DNA of 64,000 nt. Origin: Sulfuritalea sp. (GTDB taxonomy: Bacteria > Pseudomonadota > Gammaproteobacteria > Burkholderiales > Rhodocyclaceae). This document shows, one piece after another, positions 32,220-40,662 of the stretch. Both the position numbers and the translations under genes were made by a program. Numbering within the stretch: the stretch's first letter is position 1; each line of letters starts with the position of its first letter. Location: positions 744,001 to 808,000 of the forward strand of contig JALNYT010000002.1 of the NCBI GenBank assembly GCA_023229685.1. The letters run 5' to 3'. The notes under the pieces are model-generated. The model searched no databases, was not told the origin of the DNA, and saw nothing but the letters and a program-made list of their open reading frames with translations.

Positions 32220-33571
32220 GCGTACTCGCCATCGGTCTGCTCTATGGCGCGGTGACGCTGCTGCTGATGCTCTCGGGCATGTCGATCGCCTTCGCGCTGG
32301 GCGGCGTGGCGTTGCTCTTCATGTACTTCTTCATGCCGGCATCGAGCCTCGACACCGTGACGCAGAACGTCTATGAGGAACTCGCCAGCATCACCCTGCT
32401 GTCGATTCCGCTGTTCATCATGAAGGGCGCCGCAATCGGCAAGTCGGCCGCCGGCCGCGACCTGTATCTGGCGTTGCACGCCTGGATGCACCGCATCCCG
32501 GGCGGACTGGGCATCGCCAACGTAATCGCCTGCGGCCTCTTCGCGGCGATGGCCGGCTCGAGCCCGGCGACCTGCTCGGCGATTGGCAGCGCCGGCATTC
32601 CCGAGATGCGCAGCCGCGGCTATTCGGGTGGCTTCGCCGCGGGCATCATCGCCGCGGGCGGTACGCTCGGCATCCTGTTGCCGCCGTCGATCACCATGAT
32701 CCTCTATGCGGTGGCTGCGGAGCAGTCGCTGGGCCGCCTGTTCCTCGCCGGCATCGGCCCGGGGCTGCTGCTGGTGGTGCTGTTCTCGCTCTACGCCACC
32801 TGGCGCTACCGTGTCGAATACCGTGCCGCCGAGGTCAGCCACGCCGCCGGCGGCGTCAAGTCGGCCTACCTCGGCCAGCATGTCTACAGCTTGCGCGAGA
32901 AGGTGGAAATGCTGCCGCGCGTGCTGCCCTTCGTCATCCTGCTGATCGGCGTCATGATCGCGCTCTACGGCGGCTACGCGACGCCGTCGGAAACCGCCGG
33001 CCTCGGCGCGGTGCTGGCGCTGGTGCTGATCGCGGTGGTGTATGGCCTGTGGCGGCCGACGCAGCTGGCGCCGATCCTGACCTCGACGCTGCGCGAATCG
33101 ACCATGCTGATGTTCATCATCGGCATGTCGCTGCTCTATTCCTATGTCATGAGCTACCTGCACATTTCGCAGAGCGCGGCGGAGTGGATCGTCGGCCTGG
33201 CCCTGTCGAAGTGGCTGCTGCTGACGGTGATCCTGCTGATGGTGCTGCTGCTCGGCTTCTTCCTGCCGCCGGTGTCGGTCATCCTGATGACCGCGCCGAT
33301 CATCCTGCCGCCGCTCAAGGCCGTCGGCTTCGACCTGATCTGGTTCGGCGTGGTGATGACGATTGTCATGGAGATGGGTCTGATCCATCCGCCGGTCGGG
33401 CTCAACATCTTCGTCATCAAGAACATCGCGCCCGACATTCCGCTCAAGGACGTGATCTGGGGCGTGATGCCTTTCGTTGGCCTGATGTTCTTCGCCATCG
33501 TTCTGTGCTGCTTCCTGCCCGGCATCGCGACCGCCTTTCCCGACGCGGTGATGGGAATTTCGACCAAGTAA
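32216..33571 (+). CDS. TRAP transporter large permease (DctM type)
   Basis: This is a 451-residue, roughly twelve-helix permease of the TRAP DctM family. 'NVIACGLFAAMAGSSPATCSAIGSAGIPEM' and 'AAGGTLGILLPPSITMILYA' are the paired conserved hairpin motifs lining the transport site. 'MGLIHPPVGLNIFVIKNIA' near the C-terminus is also diagnostic. ATG 32216 overlaps the small permease stop. The transporter is complete here (receptor, small and large permease). The stop is five bases before the ligase start, so the whole malonate set is probably one transcript. Confidence 0.93.
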   Translation: MSVLAIGLLYGAVTLLLMLSGMSIAFALGGVALLFMYFFMPASSLDTVTQNVYEELASITLLSIPLFIMKGAAIGKSAAGRDLYLALHAWMHRIPGGLGIANVIACGLFAAMAGSSPATCSAIGSAGIPEMRSRGYSGGFAAGIIAAGGTLGILLPPSITMILYAVAAEQSLGRLFLAGIGPGLLLVVLFSLYATWRYRVEYRAAEVSHAAGGVKSAYLGQHVYSLREKVEMLPRVLPFVILLIGVMIALYGGYATPSETAGLGAVLALVLIAVVYGLWRPTQLAPILTSTLRESTMLMFIIGMSLLYSYVMSYLHISQSAAEWIVGLALSKWLLLTVILLMVLLLGFFLPPVSVILMTAPIILPPLKAVGFDLIWFGVVMTIVMEMGLIHPPVGLNIFVIKNIAPDIPLKDVIWGVMPFVGLMFFAIVLCCFLPGIATAFPDAVMGISTK

Positions 33572-33576
33572 TCGAC

Positions 33577-35124
33577 ATGAACCAGAATCTGTATTCCCTG
33601 TTGTCCGCGCATTTTCCGAAGAATTCCGCCGCGCCGTGCATGATCCTCCCCGACGGCCGGGTGTGGACCTACGGCGACGTCGAGCGCGCCTCGGCGCGCA
33701 TGGCGAACCTGATCGTGGCGCTGGGACTCAAGCCCGGCGACCGGGTGGCGGCCCAGGTGGAAAAGACGCCCGAAGCGCTGGTGCTGTATCTCGCCGCGCT
33801 GCGCGCCGGCATGGTGTTTCTGCCGCTGAATCCGGCCTATCAGCGCCACGAGCTGGAGTACTTTCTCAATGACGCGACGCCCGGATTGTTCGTCTGCCGG
33901 CCGCAGATGCGGGCGCTGGCGGACGAGTTGGCCAATGCGCTGGCGGCGAAAGCCGGCGCGTCCAACGCGTGCACGGTGCTGGAACTGGACGACGAGGGGC
34001 GCGGTTCCCTGATCGCCGCCGCCACGCCGCAGCCGGACAGCTTTTTCACGGTGGCCAGAGCGACGGCCGACCTCGCCGCGATCCTCTATACCTCGGGCAC
34101 CACGGGCCGGTCCAAGGGCGCGATGCTGAGCCACGGCAACCTCGCGCACAACGCGCGAACATTGCATGCCTGCTGGCATTTCGCGCCCGGCGACGTGCTG
34201 CTGCACATGCTGCCGATCTTTCATGTGCACGGCCTGTTCGTGGCCTGCCACTGCGTCCTGCTGAATGGCTCGGCGATGTTCTTCGAGCCGAAGTTCGATG
34301 CCGCCCGCGCCATGAAATTGCTGCCGCAGTCGACCGTGTTCATGGGCGTGCCGACCTACTATGTGCGCCTGCTGCACGATCCCGCCTTCGGCCGCGACAG
34401 CTGTCGCCACATCAGGCTGTTCGTCTCCGGTTCGGCGCCGCTGCTGAAGGAAACCTTCGACGAGTTCAAGGCGCGCAGCGGGCACACCATTCTCGAGCGC
34501 TACGGCATGACCGAGGGCGGCATGTTTACCTCGAACCCCTACGCTGGCGAGCGGCGCGGCGGCACGGTCGGTTTTCCGCTGCCGGGTACCTCGTTACGCA
34601 TAGTCGGCGCTGGCGACGCGGCGGTAAAGCCCGGCGTGGTCGGCAACATCCAGGTCAAGGGCGACAATGTCTTCGTCGGCTACTGGGGCATGCCGGAAAA
34701 GACCAAGGAAGAGTTCACCGCCGACGGCTACTTCAAGACCGGCGACATGGGCACCCTGGATGCCGATGGCTACGTGGTGATCAGCGGCCGCTCGAAGGAC
34801 CTGGTGATCACCGGCGGCCTCAACGTGTATCCCAAGGAAATCGAGGAGCTGATCGACGCCATGCCCGGTGTCGTGGAATCCGCCGTGATCGGTCTGCCGC
34901 ATCCGGATTTCGGCGAGGCCGTCAGCGCGGTGGTGGTGCGCCAGAAGAACCCGGCCGGTGCCGCCTTGACCGAGGCCGTCATCATCAGCGCCATCAAGGG
35001 CCAACTGGCCAATTTCAAGGTGCCGAAGTGGGTGTATCTGGTCGACCAGCTGCCACGCAACGCGATGGGCAAGGTACAGAAGAACATCCTGCGGCAGCAG
35101 TATTCCCCAATGCGCAGCAGATAG
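33577..35124 (+). CDS. matB: Malonyl-CoA synthetase-like acyl-CoA ligase
   Basis: This is a 515-residue ANL-superfamily ligase that would activate malonate with ATP and CoA. The P-loop motif 'LYTSGTTGRSKGAMLSHGNL' lies near 172-190, 'ERYGMTEGGM' near 307 (MatB proteins have E-R-Y-G-M-T-E), and 'YFKTGDMG' and the catalytic lysine 'RNAMGKVQKN' near the C-terminus. Context with malonyl-CoA decarboxylase makes MatB the best reading. An exact dispersed box at 34603-34613 encodes V-G-A-G-D at about 343-347, in a surface loop of the core domain. Confidence 0.86.
   Translation: MNQNLYSLLSAHFPKNSAAPCMILPDGRVWTYGDVERASARMANLIVALGLKPGDRVAAQVEKTPEALVLYLAALRAGMVFLPLNPAYQRHELEYFLNDATPGLFVCRPQMRALADELANALAAKAGASNACTVLELDDEGRGSLIAAATPQPDSFFTVARATADLAAILYTSGTTGRSKGAMLSHGNLAHNARTLHACWHFAPGDVLLHMLPIFHVHGLFVACHCVLLNGSAMFFEPKFDAARAMKLLPQSTVFMGVPTYYVRLLHDPAFGRDSCRHIRLFVSGSAPLLKETFDEFKARSGHTILERYGMTEGGMFTSNPYAGERRGGTVGFPLPGTSLRIVGAGDAAVKPGVVGNIQVKGDNVFVGYWGMPEKTKEEFTADGYFKTGDMGTLDADGYVVISGRSKDLVITGGLNVYPKEIEELIDAMPGVVESAVIGLPHPDFGEAVSAVVVRQKNPAGAALTEAVIISAIKGQLANFKVPKWVYLVDQLPRNAMGKVQKNILRQQYSPMRSR
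34603..34613 (+). repeat. Exact dispersed box in the matB-like gene
   Basis: GTCGGCGCTGG preceded by CATA and followed by CGACGCGG. It encodes V-G-A-G-D. Confidence 0.6.
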
Positions 35125-35131
35125 CTCTGTC

Positions 35132-36034
35132 ATGCTGAATTTCCTGCCGGCGCCGCTGATCGGTTTCATCGCGGCGCTACTGCTGGGACTCAACGCGCTG
35201 TTCTGGGTACCGATCCTGCTGCTGTTTGCGATCCTGAAGCTGATCCTGCCGTTCCGGGCCGTCCGCCTGCGCATCGACCCCATTCTGGTAGCCATTGCCG
35301 AGGTCTGGATTTCCGGCAACAGCGGCTGGATGACGCTGACCCAGCGCACCGCCTGGGATGTCGAAGGCATCGCCGGGCTTGATCCGCACAACTGGTATCT
35401 GGTCAACAGCAATCATCAGACCTGGGCCGACATTTTCGTGCTGCAGCACTTGTTCAACCGCCGCATTCCGCTGCTCAAGTTCTTTCTCAAGCAGCAGTTG
35501 AGGTGGGTGCCCGTCATGGGGCTGGCCTGGTGGGCGCTGGATTTTCCCTTCATGCGCCGTCACAGCGAGGAATTCCTCAAGCAGCATCCGGAGATGCGCG
35601 GCAAGGATCAGGCGGCGACGCGCAAGGCCTGCGAGAAGTTTTCCCTGATCCCGACCAGCGTGATGAATTTTCTCGAAGGCACCCGCTACACGCCGGCCAA
35701 ACATCAGCGCCAGCAATCGCCCTATCGGCACCTGCTCAAGCCCAAGGCGGGCGGCATCGCGCTGGCGCTCAACGCGATGGGCGACAAGTTTCAGGCGATT
35801 CTGGACGTCACCATCGTCTACCCCGACGGCGCGCCGAATTTCTGGGAATTCCTCTGCGGAAAACTGAAGCGGGTGATCGTTCGAGTCCAGCCCTTGCCGG
35901 TTCCGCAGCATCTGCTGAAAACCGATTACGCCGGCGATCCGGCGGTGCGCGAGGCCTTCCAGCGCTGGGTGCAGCAACTATGGCAAGACAAGGACGCGCA
36001 GATTTCGCGGTTGCTGGAAGCGGCACGACGCTGA
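35132..36034 (+). CDS. Acyltransferase, PlsC/YihG-like
   Basis: This is a 300-residue lysophospholipid acyltransferase-family protein. An N-terminal membrane helix at about 5-40 precedes the catalytic motif N-H-Q-T-W-A-D (the H-x4-D box, about residues 92-98). Motif III 'MNFLEGTRYT' binds the glycerophosphate head group. The 'PFMRRHSEEFLKQHPEMRGKD' segment is typical of the YihG/LPLAT AGPAT-like group. It probably acylates lysophosphatidic acid or a similar lipid. It follows the ligase by seven bases and ends the cluster. Confidence 0.87.
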   Translation: MLNFLPAPLIGFIAALLLGLNALFWVPILLLFAILKLILPFRAVRLRIDPILVAIAEVWISGNSGWMTLTQRTAWDVEGIAGLDPHNWYLVNSNHQTWADIFVLQHLFNRRIPLLKFFLKQQLRWVPVMGLAWWALDFPFMRRHSEEFLKQHPEMRGKDQAATRKACEKFSLIPTSVMNFLEGTRYTPAKHQRQQSPYRHLLKPKAGGIALALNAMGDKFQAILDVTIVYPDGAPNFWEFLCGKLKRVIVRVQPLPVPQHLLKTDYAGDPAVREAFQRWVQQLWQDKDAQISRLLEAARR

Positions 36035-36104
36035 AGCGCGGATGTGGCCGGTGGCGCGCAAGACCATCCGGTAAAATCGGACGCTTTGCCAAAGGAGACC
36101 GACA

Positions 36105-36317
36105 GTGACCGCCAAAGACAGCAATGGCAACGCCTTGAGCGATGGAGACACGGTAACCCTGATCAAGGATCTGAAAGTGAAGGGCACGTCGGTGACCTTG
36201 AAGCGGGGCACCACGATCAAGAACATCCGGCTGACCGATGACGACGAAGAAGTCGAATGCAATGCCGAGAAGGTCAAGGGCCTGGTGCTCAAGACCTGCT
36301 TTCTGAAGAAGGCCTAA
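36105..36317 (+). CDS. PhnA/YjdM C-terminal-domain protein
   Basis: This is a 70-residue protein with a GTG start at 36105 and AAAGGAGA before it. The sequence ('DSNGNALSDGDTVTLIKDL', 'VKGTSVTLKRGTTIKNIRL', 'KGLVLKTCFLKK') matches only the C-terminal domain of YjdM/PhnA. The N-terminal zinc-ribbon of the full protein (about 40 residues) is absent, and no trace of it is seen upstream. Despite the old name 'alkylphosphonate uptake' the function is unknown. The last bases face the RND pump genes. Confidence 0.85.
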   Translation: MTAKDSNGNALSDGDTVTLIKDLKVKGTSVTLKRGTTIKNIRLTDDDEEVECNAEKVKGLVLKTCFLKKA

Positions 36318-36326
36318 AGCCCGCCT

Positions 36327-36380
36327 GCAACCGGGCATCTGCGCAACCCCGCCGGTTGCCGCCGCAGCGCCGGTGCCGAC
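36327..36380. repeat. Palindrome plus degenerate box between convergent genes
   Basis: GCAACCGG 36327-36334 pairs with CCGGTTGC 36352-36359 across a 17-base loop, followed by a two-mismatch reverse box (CCGGTGCCGAC, 36370-36380). It may double as a bidirectional terminator for the PhnA-like and RND genes. Confidence 0.5.
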
Positions 36381-36383
36381 TCT

Positions 36384-39300
36384 TCAGGCGGCCTTTTTCC
36401 GACCGCTCAGGCGGTCGAGATAGAGATACACCACCGGTGTCAGATACAAGGTCAGGAACTGCGACAGCAGCAGGCCGCCGACCACGGCCAGGCCCAGCGG
36501 CCGCCTCACTTCGGCACCGGCGCCCCAGCCCACCGCAATCGGCAGCGTCCCCACCAGCGCGGCCATGGTGGTCATCATGATCGGCCGGAAGCGCACCATG
36601 CAGGCATCGAAAATAGCCTGCCGCGGGGCCATTCCGTCCTTGCGCTGCTTCTCCAGCGCAAAGTCGATCATCATGATCGCGTTTTTCTTGACGATGCCGA
36701 CCAGCATGATGATGCCGACGAAGGCATAGAGGCTCAGATCGACGCGGAAGATCAGCAGCGTCAGCAGGGCGCCGAGGCCCGCGGCGGGCAGCCCGGAGAG
36801 AATGGTGAGCGGGTGCACAAAGCTCTCGTAGAGAATGCCGAGCACGATATACACCACCAGAATCGCGATCAGCAGCAGCACGCCCAGTCCCTTCAGCGAA
36901 GCCTCGAAGGCCTGCGCTGCGCCCTGCAGGCTGGTGGTGAGCGAGGCCGGCATGTTCATCTCGCGCTCCATCTTGCGGATGCGATGCACCGCATCGCCCA
37001 GCGAAACGCCGGGCAGCAGATTGAAGGAGAGCGTCACCGAGGGCAACTGGCCCTGGTGGTTGACCGTCAGTGCCTGGGTGCCGCGGCTGATGCGCGCCAC
37101 GGTATCGACCGGTACCAGTTTGCCAGTGCTGGAACGGACATGGATCTTCGCCAGCGTGGCCGGGTCGGCCTGGAGTTCGGGCGCGACTTCGAGGATCACC
37201 TGGTACTGGTTGGTGGCGGCGTAGATCGTCGATATCTGGCGCGAACTGAACGCGCTTTGCAGTGCGTCTTCGATCTGGCCGATGCTGATGCCGAGCGGCG
37301 CCAACTTTTCGCGGTCGATGTCGAGCGCGATCACCGGGCTCTGATTCTTCAGATTGGTGTTGACGTCGACCAGGCCGGGCAGCTGGCGCAGGTGGTCGAG
37401 CAGGGTATCGTTCCAGCGGTAGAGTTCGGCCAGATCGGTGTCCTGCAGCGTGTATTGGAACTGTGCGTTGGTCACCTGGCCACCGATGCGGATCGGCGGC
37501 GGGTTCTGCATGAAGACGCGGATGCCGGGCACGGCGGCTAACTTGGGGCGCAGGCGGGCGATGATTTCGTCAGGGCCCTCCTTGCGCTCGCTGTGCGGTT
37601 TGAGGTTGAGCACCAGGGTGCCTGTGTTGGAGGTCGGACGCGGGCCGCTGGCGCCGACGAAGGATCCCAGCGTGAGCACGCTCGGATCCTGGGCAAGGAT
37701 ATCTGCTACCGTGCGCTGTCGCTGCATCATTGCCGGGAAGGAAATGTCCTGCGGGCCTTCGGTAGAGGCAATGATCTGCCCCGTATCGCCGCTGGGCAGA
37801 AAGTCCTTGGGCACCGCGCCAAAGATCAGCGCGGTGGCGATCAGGGTGAGGACGAAGGAGAGCATGACCCACAGCGGTCGCGCCAGGCACCAACTCAGCG
37901 AGCGGCGGTAGGCGTTCAGCAGCGCCTCGAAGAAACGCTCGAAGGCCATGAAGACCGGGCCATGCTGCTCCGGCGCGGCGTGTTTCAGGTAGCGGCTGCA
38001 CAGCATCGGCGTCAACGTCAGCGAGACGAAGCCGGAGACCAGGATCGCGGCGCAGATGGTGACGGCGAACTCGTGCAGCAGGCGGCCGACGATGCCGCTC
38101 ATGAACAGCACCGGAATGAAGACGGCGATCAGCGACAGCGTCATCGACATGATGGTGAAGCCGATTTCGCGCGCACCGAGGATCGCCGCCTGGAAAGGTT
38201 CTTCGCCGTTTTCGATATGGCGGATGATGTTCTCCAGCATGACGATCGCGTCGTCGACGACGAAGCCCACCGACAGCGTGAGCGCCAGCAGCGAGAGGTT
38301 GTCGAGGCTGTAGCCCAGTGCGTACATGACGGCGAAGGTGCCGATCACCGAGATCGGCAAGGCCAGCGCCGGAATGATCGTCGCCGACAGATTGCGCAGG
38401 AACATCAGGATCACCAGGATCACCAGGAAGCCGGCGAGAATCAGCGTGAATTGCACGTCGTTGATGGCCTCGCGGATCGAAACGCTGCGGTCGTAGTGCA
38501 CCTGCAGTTCGATCGAGGCCGGCAGATTGGCCTGGAATGCCGGCAACACGCGCTTGATCGCGGCTACGGTTTCGATCGTGTTCGATCCCGGCTGACGAAA
38601 TACCGCCAGCATGATGGTGCGCCGGTCGTTGAACCAGGCGGCGACCTTGGCGTTCTCCACGCTGTCGATGACCTTTGCCAGCTCTTCCAGCTTCACCGGC
38701 GCGCCGTTGCGCCAGGCCACGGTCAGGGGACGATAGGCCGCCGCGTCGAGCAATTGGCCGTTGGCTTGCAGCGCAAAGCTCTGCCGCGTGCCGTCGAGCG
38801 TGCCCAGCGGCAGGTTGACATTGGCATTCTTGACCGCCGCCTGCAATTCGTCGATGCCGATGCCGCGCGAGCTGAGCTGGGCCGGATCGGCCTGTATGCG
38901 AACAGCGTATTTCTGCGAACCGAAGACATTGACCTGGGCGACGCCGGGCAGCGTCGACAGGCGCTGCGCGAGCTGGGTTTCGGCATACTCGTTGACCACC
39001 CAGGTCGGCAGCGTGGTCGAGTTCATGGCGATGTAGAAAATGGCGAAATCCGCCGGATTGACCTTGCGGAAGGAGGGCGGCGTCGGCATGTCCGGCGGCA
39101 ACTTGCGCTGCGCGGCGGCGATGGCGGACTGCACGTCCTGCGCGGCGGCATCGATGCTGCGGTCGAGCGCAAACTGCAGCGTGATGGTGGAGGTGCCCTG
39201 GGCGCTGGTCGAGGTCATCGAGTCGAGGCCGGAAATCGTCGAGAACTGGCCTTCGAGCGGGGTGGCGACCGCGGCAGCCATGGTTTCCGGCGAGGCCCCG

Positions 39301-39455
39301 GGCAACTGGGCAGTGACCGAGATGGTCGGGAAATCGATGCTCGGCAGTTCGGACACCGGCAGCGCGCGATAGGCAATGACGCCGAAGATGAGGAACGCGG
39401 CCATCAGCAGCGTGGTCATCACCGGCCGGCGGATGCACAGCTCTGACAACTGCAT
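36384..39455 (-). CDS. RND efflux pump permease (MdtB/MuxB type)
   Basis: This is a 1023-residue inner-membrane HAE1 pump with the usual length and 12-helix plan. It starts 'ELCIRRPVMTTLLMAAFLIFG'. The proton-relay acidic pair is in 'LTLSVGFVVDDAIVMLENI' (TM4, near residue 405). Porter and docking loops and the TM10-12 region 'GIVKKNAIMMIDFALE' are present. The closest named relatives by style are MdtB/MdtC and MuxB. The adaptor is directly upstream, but no outer-membrane factor is adjacent. The start is ten bases after the adaptor stop. Confidence 0.94.
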   Translation of the reverse strand: MQLSELCIRRPVMTTLLMAAFLIFGVIAYRALPVSELPSIDFPTISVTAQLPGASPETMAAAVATPLEGQFSTISGLDSMTSTSAQGTSTITLQFALDRSIDAAAQDVQSAIAAAQRKLPPDMPTPPSFRKVNPADFAIFYIAMNSTTLPTWVVNEYAETQLAQRLSTLPGVAQVNVFGSQKYAVRIQADPAQLSSRGIGIDELQAAVKNANVNLPLGTLDGTRQSFALQANGQLLDAAAYRPLTVAWRNGAPVKLEELAKVIDSVENAKVAAWFNDRRTIMLAVFRQPGSNTIETVAAIKRVLPAFQANLPASIELQVHYDRSVSIREAINDVQFTLILAGFLVILVILMFLRNLSATIIPALALPISVIGTFAVMYALGYSLDNLSLLALTLSVGFVVDDAIVMLENIIRHIENGEEPFQAAILGAREIGFTIMSMTLSLIAVFIPVLFMSGIVGRLLHEFAVTICAAILVSGFVSLTLTPMLCSRYLKHAAPEQHGPVFMAFERFFEALLNAYRRSLSWCLARPLWVMLSFVLTLIATALIFGAVPKDFLPSGDTGQIIASTEGPQDISFPAMMQRQRTVADILAQDPSVLTLGSFVGASGPRPTSNTGTLVLNLKPHSERKEGPDEIIARLRPKLAAVPGIRVFMQNPPPIRIGGQVTNAQFQYTLQDTDLAELYRWNDTLLDHLRQLPGLVDVNTNLKNQSPVIALDIDREKLAPLGISIGQIEDALQSAFSSRQISTIYAATNQYQVILEVAPELQADPATLAKIHVRSSTGKLVPVDTVARISRGTQALTVNHQGQLPSVTLSFNLLPGVSLGDAVHRIRKMEREMNMPASLTTSLQGAAQAFEASLKGLGVLLLIAILVVYIVLGILYESFVHPLTILSGLPAAGLGALLTLLIFRVDLSLYAFVGIIMLVGIVKKNAIMMIDFALEKQRKDGMAPRQAIFDACMVRFRPIMMTTMAALVGTLPIAVGWGAGAEVRRPLGLAVVGGLLLSQFLTLYLTPVVYLYLDRLSGRKKAA

Positions 39456-39464
39456 CGCGGTTTC

Positions 39465-40646
39465 CTAGTTGGGTTTGCCGGTTGCGGCGGGGGTGCCGGC
39501 TTTGACCGGCGTGCCTTCCGGGGCGGCGTCGACGGCCTTTACCCGAGCCCCGGCCGTCAGCCGCAGGTGGCCTTCGGTGACGACCGTTTCACCGCCGGCA
39601 AGGCCCTCGGCGATGATCGCGAAGCGCTGCTGTACAGAGGCGACGCGGACCTTGCGCAGGTCGACGCTGCCGTCTTCCTTGGCCACGAACAGGAAGCTGC
39701 CTTCGGCTCCCTGTTGCACCGCCTCGGCGGGGATCACCACCGCCTCCTTCAGGGTATCCAGCACCAGGCTCACAGTGACGAACTGGCCGGGCGCGAGCTT
39801 TTCATCTTCATTGGGCAGAATGGCCTTGAGCTGGATGGTGCCCGTCGCCACGTCGACGCCGTTATCGAGAAAGCGCACATCGCCCTCCCAGGCGGCATCG
39901 CTGCCGGGCAGCGAAATTGCCGCTTTCATCGACTTCTTGTCGGAGCGCATGCCGGCCTGCAATTGCGGCAGATACTTTTCCGGGACGGCGAAGCCCACAT
40001 ACAGGGGGCGCACGCGATTGACCATGGCCAGCGCCGTATCATTGACCTTCACCGCCGTGCCGGGGAACACCAGTTTGGCGCCGACCACGCCGACCAACGG
40101 CGCCTTGATCGTCGTGTATGACAACTGCAGGCGGGCGAGTTCGACCGCGGCCTCGTCGGCCCTGGCTACGGATTCTGCAGCGACGGCCGTGGTGCGCATC
40201 TCGCCGACTTTTTCTTCCGAGACAAAGCCCTTGGCGCGCAGCGCAATGTAGCGCTCGACATCGGCGTGCGCCTTGGCCAGTTGGGCCTGGCTCTTCGCCA
40301 GATTGGCCGCAGCCTGGTTGAGCCTGGCCTGAAAGTCGGCCGGGTCGAGCCGCAGCAGGACATCGCCTTGCCGCACGTGCTGGCCTTCGGTGAAGGTCAC
40401 GCTTTGCACCTGACCGTCGACCCGCGACTTGAGGGTGACCGTCTCGTAGGCCTCGGTGCGACCGGTGAATTCGAGTCGCAATGGCATGTCGCGGACGACT
40501 GCTTTGGCCAGCCGGACCGGCACCGGGGGCGATGCCTGTCCTTTGGCGCCGGCGGCGGGTGTTTCGGGCTTGGTAAAGTACCACGCCGCCCCGCCGCCGC
40601 CGGCCAGCACGGCGGCAATGAGCAGAATGGTGCGGGTCTGGGTCAT
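39465..40646 (-). CDS. RND efflux periplasmic adaptor subunit
   Basis: This is a 393-residue membrane fusion protein (MdtA/AcrA type). An N-terminal membrane anchor or signal segment at about 7-25 is followed by a lipoyl half-motif ('VTLKSRVDGQVQSVTFTEGQHVRQGDVLLRLDP'), an alpha-hairpin (about 105-165), the second lipoyl half ('IKAPLVGVVGAKLV') and beta-barrel and MP domains ending in a Pro/Ala tail. It bridges the RND permease to an outer-membrane channel encoded elsewhere. It lies 16 bases after lysA and may be part of that transcript. Confidence 0.92.
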   Translation of the reverse strand: MTQTRTILLIAAVLAGGGGAAWYFTKPETPAAGAKGQASPPVPVRLAKAVVRDMPLRLEFTGRTEAYETVTLKSRVDGQVQSVTFTEGQHVRQGDVLLRLDPADFQARLNQAAANLAKSQAQLAKAHADVERYIALRAKGFVSEEKVGEMRTTAVAAESVARADEAAVELARLQLSYTTIKAPLVGVVGAKLVFPGTAVKVNDTALAMVNRVRPLYVGFAVPEKYLPQLQAGMRSDKKSMKAAISLPGSDAAWEGDVRFLDNGVDVATGTIQLKAILPNEDEKLAPGQFVTVSLVLDTLKEAVVIPAEAVQQGAEGSFLFVAKEDGSVDLRKVRVASVQQRFAIIAEGLAGGETVVTEGHLRLTAGARVKAVDAAPEGTPVKAGTPAATGKPN

Positions 40647-40662
40647 GGGCGGACGGGCCTTC

